A stretch of 13,834 bases of DNA from assembly GCA_015522345.1 (NCBI GenBank), contig WAML01000056.1, forward strand, positions 1 through 13,834. The letters run 5' to 3'. The notes beneath the pieces are model-generated. The model did no database searches. It had not been told where the DNA came from and saw nothing but the letters and a program-made list of their open reading frames with translations. Of the stretch, positions 7,628-13,834 are shown piece after piece; position 1 is the stretch's first letter; the number at the start of each line of letters is the position of its first letter. Source of the DNA: Desulfurococcales archaeon (GTDB lineage Archaea; Thermoproteota; Thermoprotei_A; Sulfolobales; Desulfurococcaceae). A program made the position numbers and the translations under genes.

Positions 7628-7636
7628 ATTTTTATA
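7628..7636 (+). promoter_or_regulatory. Putative TATA box of the second MFS permease
   Basis: ATTTTTATA lies about 35-40 nt upstream of ATG 7671. Transcription would begin near 7655-7660, after the in-frame TTG at 7653. That is why the ATG is preferred, and it implies a leaderless or nearly leaderless mRNA. Confidence 0.45.
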
Positions 7637-7670
7637 GATATTCTATGTTATATTGTCTTGGGCTCTAGCC

Positions 7671-8843
7671 ATGGGTTTTGCTAGGGAATTGTTTACTCCT
7701 GGCTATATTTATGCTCTTATTGCTGTTGTCTATGTAATGATCGTTAATAGTATTGTTTATCCTCATATAACTTTTGAAACATATACTTTCTTGAATATAG
7801 TCTATGTTTCTCTGCTTACTACTGGGTTTATGCTTGCTAGGAGTGTAGGCTCTCTATTATTTATTCCATTAACTACTAGGACTAGATTATACATATACAT
7901 GCCCTTGATACTGTTTATCCAAGCAATAATCATAGTGTTCTACATGGAGTCTCCAGTAGACTACTACGTATACATAAAGTTATTAGAAGGATTCATAGCA
8001 GGTCTCTTCTGGCCACTCCTACAAGCTATTACAGCTTCATCACTTCCCATAGACTGGAGGAATAGAGGTATAAGCTTATACTTTATAGCAGGTAATATAG
8101 CTGGATACCTAGGAGTATACCTTGGAGGAATAATATACACGTACTATGGAGTAACAAAAATATATTATACAGGAATAACACTACTCTTACTCTTCACAAT
8201 ATTCACAACAATATACTTCTACAAATACAGAAATAGAATAACTTACACCATCAAAACTAGGAGAGGACAAGGACTAAAGAATTACCTGAGAATTATCAAC
8301 AGTATAAAGACATTATTAGCACTAGCAGTAATAGTTGGCGGATTAAATGGGTTATTGAAAGACTACCTTATAGCTCACGTCTATAGATCCATTGGTGGAG
8401 CAGAATATATTGCAAGAACGTACTGGGCATCATCAGGATACATAGGATTACTACTAAGCTATATACTCTCCTACACAGTCGATAAGACAAAGAACACAAT
8501 GATACTCTTCTACTCAACATACATGATACCATTATCGCTCATAATAATAAGTTTAAGCACAAACCCAATATACCTAGTAACAGGTATTGCACTAGCTATT
8601 GCAGGAACAAGAATAGTAAGACCTATTATAAGAGGAGTAGCATCGATAAAGGCTAGTGTAGGAGAATCAATAGCTCTAGTAAATAGTTTCTCAAATATAG
8701 GAGCAGCAATAATACCATTAGCGATAGCATTTACCGAATACTATATAACGAAGAACTATGTACTCCCTCTATCAATGTATAGTGCAATAGTACTAGTATC
8801 AATAACATACATCACTATAAGACATAGAAGAGAACACCTATAG
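7671..8843 (+). CDS. MFS-like polytopic permease
   Basis: The 390-residue protein is almost entirely hydrophobic, with about 12 predicted helices in two groups of six. The groups are split by a basic loop (KYRNRITYTIKTRRGQG, about 185-201). Helix 4 contains EGFIAGLFWPLLQA, which resembles helix 4 of the other MFS transporter in the window (LIGLFFPVLWPSCAK). The two may be distant paralogs, but overall similarity is low. No ribosome site precedes ATG 7671; see the promoter entry. The start is T-rich and the end A-rich, an abrupt compositional change. The gene ends 29 nt before the convergent nucleotidyltransferase gene. Substrate unknown. Confidence 0.82.
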   Translation: MGFARELFTPGYIYALIAVVYVMIVNSIVYPHITFETYTFLNIVYVSLLTTGFMLARSVGSLLFIPLTTRTRLYIYMPLILFIQAIIIVFYMESPVDYYVYIKLLEGFIAGLFWPLLQAITASSLPIDWRNRGISLYFIAGNIAGYLGVYLGGIIYTYYGVTKIYYTGITLLLLFTIFTTIYFYKYRNRITYTIKTRRGQGLKNYLRIINSIKTLLALAVIVGGLNGLLKDYLIAHVYRSIGGAEYIARTYWASSGYIGLLLSYILSYTVDKTKNTMILFYSTYMIPLSLIIISLSTNPIYLVTGIALAIAGTRIVRPIIRGVASIKASVGESIALVNSFSNIGAAIIPLAIAFTEYYITKNYVLPLSMYSAIVLVSITYITIRHRREHL

Positions 8844-8872
8844 AAACCATAAATCCCCTGTACGAGAGAAGA

Positions 8873-9424
8873 TTAGATGGCAATACCTACTTGCCTAAGT
8901 CTATTAATAATAGTCTTCTTCTCATCTTCAGGCATTAGCTCTAGAGTCTTCAGTATAACTTTTTTATCAAGTCCCTTTAATTCTCTAACATACTTAGCTA
9001 GTTTATCTAAATCTATACCCTGCCTAGCCTTAAGAACTATGTATTCTTCTGGTTTAATCAATTTTATTTTAACGCCTTTCACATTAATTGATCTAGCGTT
9101 ATTAATTATTTCCTCTGGAATGTATATATCAAATATATTCTCATAGAACTCTATAGGAATTTCTTTATCACCAATCCTAGCAACAATACGTGGAGTACCA
9201 GCTTCAGTCATAGAATAGTGCCAATTATTCTTTTCAGCTAATTCAATAAACACTCCTTCATCAACAATAACACTTGGTTTTAGAACAAATAAATCAATAT
9301 CTCCTTCCAAAACCTTCTTCTTAAGAGCAAGCTGTACCACAGTATCTCCTATAACAACAGAGTCTATACCATGAATACTTAGTTTCTCAATAATAACAGC
9401 TAGATCATCTAGAGTATACCCCAT
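8873..9424 (-). CDS. Nucleotidyltransferase-fold protein (antitoxin-like/DUF6036-like)
   Basis: The 183-residue protein opens with a helix and then IGDTVVQLAL (25-34). GDIDLFV follows, with Asp42 and Asp44 as the DxD metal pair of the polymerase-beta-like fold, and PIEFYENIF may carry the third acidic residue. The family usually shows GG[TS] where this protein has GDT. The C-terminal half contains KLIKPEEYIVLKARQGIDL, typical of nucleotidyltransferases that precede a substrate-sorting helix region. ATG 9424 is preferred because GGTG lies 6 nt upstream; GTG codons at 9433, 9436 and 9442 are alternatives. A partner HEPN or toxin gene is not seen next to it. The fold is fairly sure, the role unknown. 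Confidence 0.72.
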   Translation of the reverse strand: MGYTLDDLAVIIEKLSIHGIDSVVIGDTVVQLALKKKVLEGDIDLFVLKPSVIVDEGVFIELAEKNNWHYSMTEAGTPRIVARIGDKEIPIEFYENIFDIYIPEEIINNARSINVKGVKIKLIKPEEYIVLKARQGIDLDKLAKYVRELKGLDKKVILKTLELMPEDEKKTIINRLRQVGIAI

Positions 9425-9477
9425 AGCATACACCACATACACTCAATACAAACTCGTGCTCGAATACACTATCTTTT

Positions 9478-9485
9478 GATATAAC
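9478..9485 (-). promoter_or_regulatory. Putative TATA box of the nucleotidyltransferase gene
   Basis: Minus-strand GTTATATC lies about 55 nt before ATG 9424. It predicts transcription start near 9455 and a leader of about 30 nt. Confidence 0.4.
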
Positions 9486-9560
9486 ACTATAGCTTAGATA
9501 CCATAATAAAGACTATCCCCAATGCATTAAATCCATGAACACACTATCATTGAATACAAA

Positions 9561-9570
9561 TAATTATATC
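9561..9570 (+). promoter_or_regulatory. Putative TATA box of the C/D-box sRNA
   Basis: TAATTATATC is centred about 25 nt before base 9590. This is the expected archaeal TATA-to-start distance for a transcript beginning just before the C box at 9595. Confidence 0.5.
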
Positions 9571-9589
9571 CTAGAGAAATAATACTATA

Positions 9590-9656
9590 CGTGAATGATG
9601 AAGTTGGTCTTTGTTGACTAGAGAGAAGGGATGATAGAGGGAACGAAAGCTGAGTA
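9590..9656 (+). ncRNA. Candidate C/D-box guide sRNA (2'-O-methylation)
   Basis: Four boxes appear in the correct order and spacing. C box ATGATGA (9595-9601) is followed by exactly 12 nt, then D' TTGA (9614-9617). A 13-nt spacer leads to C' ATGATAG (9631-9637), then exactly 12 nt again, then D box CTGA (9650-9653). Twelve-nt guide spacers are the archaeal norm. Applying the D+5 rule, the D guide (9638-9649) predicts a target CTTTCGTTCCCT with methylation at the first C after TTT, and the D' guide (9602-9613) predicts CAAAGACCAACT with methylation at its first G. The target RNA was not identified. D' and C' are non-consensus and the D'-C' spacer is longer than usual. It ends 8 nt from the stop codon of the gamma-subunit gene on the opposite strand. 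Confidence 0.68.
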
Positions 9657-9661
9657 AAACA

Positions 9662-10189
9662 CTATTCTATTCTAACAATAATAGGTTGTCCCTCAAGATC
9701 ATACCTAGCTATTACACGATAGATTCTACCACTTACTCTAACAATGTATGTAGAATTATCTATTTCCTCTACTTCAACTTCTTTATCACTGCCTCCAAGA
9801 GACACTATTAGTTTCCCCTTAAACCTTATTCCAGCTAGGTATAGAATTCTAGTTAAGCCAGGGAATTCTTTGAACAATGGCATTTTCTTTAATCTATTTA
9901 CTTTATATTCGTTGAAAGCAGTTATTGCTGCTGAAACTAGTGCTATAGTATCAGAGTCTTTAACTATTTTAGTAGCCTTGGTTTCTAGAATAGCTTTAGA
10001 TTCTCTAGATTCTCTAGTAGGCTGTTTTGTTTCTACTGTAGCTTCTCTTGTCTCTGCTACACGTTTCTTTCTATACAGTACCCTTGGTATAACCTCTATT
10101 GTTAGAGCTAGTAAGGATAATATAGTGAATACAATAACTATGCCTACTAATGAAACGTATGCTCCAGTATACAGGGATAGAGGATCCAT
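9662..10189 (-). CDS. oadG: Na+-translocating decarboxylase gamma-like subunit with extra C-terminal beta domain
   Basis: The 175-residue protein has one N-terminal membrane helix (about 10-34, YVSLVGIVIVFTILSLLALT) as in OadG. A basic and acidic linker follows (about 40-85), then the short helix IALVSAAITAFNEYK that matches the family's conserved helix. The C-terminal segment (about 120-175, KLIVSLGGSDKEVEVEEID and after) is beta-rich. It resembles the strand-rich segment that precedes biotin carrier domains. Usual gamma subunits are only about 80-100 residues, so this one is enlarged. ATG 10189 follows the beta-subunit stop after 2 nt, and GGTGGT inside the last beta codons serves as its ribosome site. 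It likely anchors and assembles the alpha subunit on the membrane. Confidence 0.8.
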   Translation of the reverse strand: MDPLSLYTGAYVSLVGIVIVFTILSLLALTIEVIPRVLYRKKRVAETREATVETKQPTRESRESKAILETKATKIVKDSDTIALVSAAITAFNEYKVNRLKKMPLFKEFPGLTRILYLAGIRFKGKLIVSLGGSDKEVEVEEIDNSTYIVRVSGRIYRVIARYDLEGQPIIVRIE

Positions 10190-10191
10190 TG

Positions 10192-11319
10192 TTAACCACC
10201 GCCTAGTAGAGAAAGGAATACACCAGCTACAACAGCTGTTCCTATAACACCAGCTACATTAGGTCCCATAGCATGCATTAGTATGTAGTTGTTCGAGTCT
10301 TCTTTACTAGCAAGAGACTGTACTACTCGAGCACTCATGGGTACAGCACTTACTCCAGCAGCACCTATCATTGGATTAATCTTTTCTTTACTAAACAAGT
10401 TTATTAATTTAGCAAATAATACTCCTCCAGCAGTAGCTGTTGCAAAAGCAACTGCCCCTAAACCTATTATCATTAGCGTCTGGGGCCTCAGGAATAAATC
10501 TGCTCTCATAGTACTCCCTATTCCTAGGCCAAGGAATATAGTTACTATATTCATTAATTCTTCACTAGCAGCTTTACTGAGTCTCTCTACAACTCCTGAC
10601 TCTCTAAACAAATTACCTATCATAATCATTCCTATCAATGGTATAGCCGATGGAACTAAGAGTCCTACAACAATCATTGTGACTATAGGAAACAATATCT
10701 TCTCAGTCTTACTAACAGGTCTGAGCTGCTTCATTCTAATAAGCCTCTCTTCTCTAGTAGTCAAAGCCTTGATCACTGGAGGCTGTATAAGTGGAACTAG
10801 AGACATGTAAGAATAAGCTGCTACAGCATTAGCTGCTAGTAGATGGGGAGCTAGTTTAACAGTTAAATATATAGTTGTAGGGCCATCAGCGCCCCCTATA
10901 ATGCCTATAGCAGCTGCTTCTTTAACACTAAAGCCTAGGAGTAGAGCAGTCATTAAAGCTATAAATACACCTAGTTGAGCTGCTGCACCAAGTATGAGAG
11001 ACTTTGGATTAGCAATTAATGGGCCGAAATCCGTCATAGCACCTAATCCAAGGAATATTAGTAGGGGGACTATCTCAGTATCAATTAAGTATTTTTTAAC
11101 TAGAAACAATAGTCCATAAGGTGGTTCAGTAAGAGTTTGTAAAGGCAGATTAACTAGTACAGCAGTTATACCTATAGGCAATAATATTAGAGGTTCATAT
11201 TCTTTCTTAACAGCTAAATACACTAACAATAAACCAACAGCAATCATAACTATATTGCCTACAGTAATATGGAATAAACCAATGCTTTCACTAAGTAGTC
11301 CAAGAATATCCAACTCCAT
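10192..11319 (-). CDS. oadB: Na+-translocating decarboxylase beta subunit (membrane Na+ pump)
   Basis: The 375-residue integral membrane protein fits OadB/MmdB/GcdB in length and motifs. Visible are GAMTDFGPLIANPKS, IGIIGGADGPTTIYL with the family's Na+-coupling Asp (145), AAYSYMSLVPLIQPPVIKAL with Tyr171, and a C-terminal MGPNVAGVIGTAVVAGVF containing the conserved Asn354. In this family the subunit decarboxylates carboxybiotin delivered by the alpha subunit and exports Na+. ATG 11319 has GGTGGG 6 nt upstream. It lies 27 nt after the alpha gene and 2 nt before the gamma gene, so the three are one operon. The recognised motifs make the family firm. Beta subunits alone do not reveal the decarboxylase substrate. 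Confidence 0.95.
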   Translation of the reverse strand: MELDILGLLSESIGLFHITVGNIVMIAVGLLLVYLAVKKEYEPLILLPIGITAVLVNLPLQTLTEPPYGLLFLVKKYLIDTEIVPLLIFLGLGAMTDFGPLIANPKSLILGAAAQLGVFIALMTALLLGFSVKEAAAIGIIGGADGPTTIYLTVKLAPHLLAANAVAAYSYMSLVPLIQPPVIKALTTREERLIRMKQLRPVSKTEKILFPIVTMIVVGLLVPSAIPLIGMIMIGNLFRESGVVERLSKAASEELMNIVTIFLGLGIGSTMRADLFLRPQTLMIIGLGAVAFATATAGGVLFAKLINLFSKEKINPMIGAAGVSAVPMSARVVQSLASKEDSNNYILMHAMGPNVAGVIGTAVVAGVFLSLLGGG

Positions 11320-11346
11320 AGGCTACCCACCATCACATAGAATTAC

Positions 11347-13107
11347 CTATTTTATATATAGGAGGGGCTGGCCAGACTCTATTTTATCACCTGGTTTAAC
11401 AACAATTTTTACAACAACACCATCTCTTGGAGAAAGAATATCTGTAGCCATTTTCATTGATTCAAAAGTTATTAGTTTATCTCCCTTCTTAACCCTAGCT
11501 CCTTTCTCCACATGTATTTTAAGTATTTTACCAGCCATAGGCGCTGTAACAGGCTCTCCTTCTACACGAGAATTTTCTTCCACCTGCCCCCCTATTTGAG
11601 GTTGGGATATAGATTGTATTGTAGAACCACCAGTATATACTGGAGCAGTAATTACTGGCCGTGCTTCAGCTATAGCTTGTAAGTCAACACCTTCTACACC
11701 AACTTTATATTCTACACCATCAACAATTATCGTCAATACTTTACGATAAACAGGCTTCTCTATAGCCTCTACCTTCCCTTCTTTCCTCAACTTAAAGAAC
11801 TCTAGAGCAACTTCTGGGAATAAACAATAGGTTAGTACATCTTCCTCTTTCTCCAAAAACCCTTTTTCTTCAAGAACCCTCCTACACTCATCAAGCCTTG
11901 GCTCCAGTAAATCAGCTGGTCTCACAGTAATCTCTTTTTCTTCACCAAGAATAAGCTTCTTAATATCCTCTCTTATTTTAGCTGGAGGTCTACCATACAA
12001 TCCTTTAACATAGTTCTTAGTCTCTTTAGCAATGACTTTATACCTGCCAAACAATACATTCAATACTGCTTGAGTACCAACTATCTGCGATAAAGGAGTT
12101 ACTAGAGGAGGCCATCCAAGTTCTTCTCTAACTCTAGGTACTTCCTCCAACACCGTATCTAGTTTATCCAGAGCATTTTGTTCACGCAATTGAGCAATTA
12201 AGTTAGAGAACATGCCACCGGGTATTTGATGTATTATTACATCAGGATTCGGTAGAAGTATTCTTGGATTAAGTAAATGAGCGTATTTCTCGTCAATAAC
12301 CTTCCTCAAATACTTAGAAATACTGTCTATAACCTTGAGGTTTATAGAGGGCCTCTTATCCTTGGGGAGAGAATAATATACTGTCTGTATACCTGGTTGA
12401 GCAGTGCCAAAGGCTAGTGGACTAATAGCTGTATCAATATAGTCTGCTCCAGCTTCTACAGCTTTTACATAAGTAGCTACAGCCATTCCACCAGTAGAGT
12501 GAGTATGGACATTAACTGGCACTTTAAAGTCTTCTTTAAGTGCTTTAACTAATTCAAAAGCTGTATAAGGATCTAGTATTCCAGCCATATCCTTTATAGT
12601 AATGATGTCTACTTCTAGAGCAAGGAGTTCATCAGCAAGTTTTAGATAATAGTCTATTGTATGTACAGGGCTTATAGTATAGCACATAGCTCCTTGTACA
12701 ATAGCTCCTACTTCCTTAGCTTTCTTAATACTAGTCCTCATATTCCTTACATCATTTAGTGCATCAAATACCCTAAATATATCAATTCCATTCTTATAAG
12801 CTAGTTCAACGAATTTCTCTACAACATCATCTGGATAATGCCAGTAACCAACAATATTTTGGCCGCGTAAGAGCATTTGAAGCTTAGTCTTTCTAACACG
12901 CTCTCTTATAAGCCTAAGGCGTTCCCAAGGATCTTCTCTCAAAAACCTTATTGCAGCATCAAATGTTGCTCCACCCCAAACCTCTAGACTATAGAAACCA
13001 GCTTCGTCAATAACTTCTGCAATAGGTAGCATATCCCTAGTTCTAAACCTCGTAGCCAACAACGATTGATGGGCATCACGCATTGTTGTATCAATTATTT
13101 TAACCAA
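11347..13107 (-). CDS. oadA: Na+-translocating decarboxylase alpha subunit (carboxyltransferase plus biotin carrier; oxaloacetate type)
   Basis: TTG 13107 gives MVKIIDTTMRDAHQSLLATR, the usual family beginning, with AGGTG 7 nt upstream. TTG 13113 is an alternative adding two residues. Residues 1 to about 270 are the carboxyltransferase barrel. It shows DTTMRDAHQS, EVWGGATFD, LLRGQNIVGY, IKDMAG (Lys172, expected carboxylated Lys) and HTHSTGG, giving metal ligands Asp6, His201 and His203. The conserved PYC/OADA domain covers about 280-450. After a Pro/Gln-rich hinge (about 485-512), the biotinyl domain occupies about 513-586, with ESMKM placing biotin on Lys552. The length of 586 residues matches OadA. 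The PYC-like barrel, next to a beta pump, points to oxaloacetate decarboxylation; a pyruvate carboxylase B subunit would instead stand with a biotin carboxylase subunit. The biotin ligase is not in the window. Confidence 0.93.
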   Translation of the reverse strand: MVKIIDTTMRDAHQSLLATRFRTRDMLPIAEVIDEAGFYSLEVWGGATFDAAIRFLREDPWERLRLIRERVRKTKLQMLLRGQNIVGYWHYPDDVVEKFVELAYKNGIDIFRVFDALNDVRNMRTSIKKAKEVGAIVQGAMCYTISPVHTIDYYLKLADELLALEVDIITIKDMAGILDPYTAFELVKALKEDFKVPVNVHTHSTGGMAVATYVKAVEAGADYIDTAISPLAFGTAQPGIQTVYYSLPKDKRPSINLKVIDSISKYLRKVIDEKYAHLLNPRILLPNPDVIIHQIPGGMFSNLIAQLREQNALDKLDTVLEEVPRVREELGWPPLVTPLSQIVGTQAVLNVLFGRYKVIAKETKNYVKGLYGRPPAKIREDIKKLILGEEKEITVRPADLLEPRLDECRRVLEEKGFLEKEEDVLTYCLFPEVALEFFKLRKEGKVEAIEKPVYRKVLTIIVDGVEYKVGVEGVDLQAIAEARPVITAPVYTGGSTIQSISQPQIGGQVEENSRVEGEPVTAPMAGKILKIHVEKGARVKKGDKLITFESMKMATDILSPRDGVVVKIVVKPGDKIESGQPLLYIK

Positions 13108-13212
13108 AACCAAGCACCTGATCCTCTATGGTAGAAACACCAAGATATTCTACGCTTCAACCGGGTTATTGAATTTTCCATATCTATAGATAATGGGTTT
13201 ATTGTGGGACAA

Positions 13213-13834
13213 CTACTTTACAATAACATGTACAGCACAAGATACACAAGGATCATAGCTTCTCACAAGAAATTCTACAGTCTTTTTAACCATATCTACA
13301 TCTCTTAAACCATTATTCAACATATTATTTACAATAGTTCTTACACGTTCCTCCATATCAGCTAAATTATGAGCTGTAGGAGTAACAATATCTATATAAT
13401 CGATTAAACCATTTGCCCCAATAGATACGTTATAATATAAGAGCCCGCGAGGAGCTTCTATAACTCCTATACCCTGGCCTCTAGGCTCAAACTCTATATC
13501 TAAAGAACCTAGTTGCATTACTTCACTAACTAAAGACTGTAGCTCTATAGAGCCATTATATACTTCGATCAATTGTGCTATAGGTATATAGATAGGATTA
13601 GTACTAGGTGTCTTAAACTCTATATCACTAGCTATAGACTTAGCCTCATTAGACAACAATTCATAACTTGTATTAAGCCTAGATAGAGCACCAACTATGA
13701 ATGCTTCGCTACCATAAAGTAGTGTTTCTTTAGATGTAGATTCTCTCCTACTTCTCTCAATAAAATACTTCCTATAATCTCTATAATCAATTTTAACACT
13801 ATTATTAACAGTTATAATACCATCTACATAATAG
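13213..13834 (-). CDS. [NiFe] hydrogenase large subunit, C-terminal part (5' end beyond window)
   Basis: The open frame continues to the right edge, so the gene begins outside; 206 residues are visible. The C-terminal DPCVSCAVH motif supplies the last two Cys ligands of the Ni-Fe centre (L2 motif). EPRGQGIGVIEAPRGLLYYN is the conserved segment of the group 3 type, including EAPRG. NLADMEERVRTIVNN matches the helical part before the L2 motif. Only four residues (VIVK) follow the terminal His, far shorter than the cleaved tail of many large subunits. The gene stops about 105 nt before the sodium-pump operon on the same strand. It probably reduces protons or oxidises H2, in a soluble sulfhydrogenase-like complex. 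The other subunits lie outside the window. Confidence 0.9.
   Translation of the reverse strand, partial: YYVDGIITVNNSVKIDYRDYRKYFIERSRRESTSKETLLYGSEAFIVGALSRLNTSYELLSNEAKSIASDIEFKTPSTNPIYIPIAQLIEVYNGSIELQSLVSEVMQLGSLDIEFEPRGQGIGVIEAPRGLLYYNVSIGANGLIDYIDIVTPTAHNLADMEERVRTIVNNMLNNGLRDVDMVKKTVEFLVRSYDPCVSCAVHVIVK

Noticed and set aside
10289..10810. A 173-residue plus-strand frame inside the beta-subunit gene.
   Set aside because: It is fully antisense to the strongly conserved oadB coding sequence and lacks a plausible start context.
13181..13192. Perfect 12-nt palindrome TATCTATAGATA upstream of the decarboxylase operon.
   Set aside because: Low-complexity AT palindromes of this size are expected by chance here. 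It may contribute to a promoter but has no other support.

Overview
The window looks like chromosomal DNA of an AT-rich hyperthermophilic archaeon. It most resembles a heterotrophic crenarchaeon of the Desulfurococcales (Staphylothermus/Desulfurococcus type), though the genus is only inference. Supporting signs are TATA-type promoters, GGTG/GGAG ribosome sites with frequent TTG and GTG starts, an intron-containing tRNA with encoded CCA, a probable C/D-box guide RNA, a secreted GH57 glycosidase on a Thr-rich stalk, and an archaeal Na+-pump decarboxylase. No mobile element, CRISPR array or integration site was seen.

Left part (1-4675): a very large secreted GH57 amylase/pullulanase-type enzyme on the minus strand runs off the left edge. 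A smaller plus-strand gene stands divergently beside it. The smaller protein is a copy of the C-terminal domain of the large one, with its own signal peptide, Thr-rich stalk and membrane anchor. The two copies form a 3-kb-spaced inverted repeat with blocks of perfect DNA identity (72, 55, 39 and 26 nt) set in diverged sequence, which suggests gene conversion.

Middle part (4686-9424): a PadR-type repressor lies downstream of an MFS transporter on the minus strand. A two-piece small secreted or membrane protein on the plus strand may be split by a frameshift. These are followed by a hairpin, an intron-containing tRNA-Cys(GCA), a second MFS-like permease and a nucleotidyltransferase-fold protein. 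A strong C/D-box sRNA candidate at about 9590-9656 has its own TATA box.

Right part (9662-13834): a tight minus-strand operon codes for the three subunits of a sodium-translocating decarboxylase: alpha (carboxyltransferase plus biotin carrier), beta (Na+ channel/decarboxylase) and an enlarged gamma. Just upstream on the same strand is the C-terminal part of a [NiFe] hydrogenase large subunit, entering from the right edge. Together the genes suggest a cell that degrades polysaccharide outside, imports the products, and conserves energy partly through a Na+ gradient and H2 metabolism.

No gene-free stretch exceeds 300 bases. The largest gaps are 3341-3539 (promoters of the divergent pair) and 9425-9661 (promoter plus sRNA).
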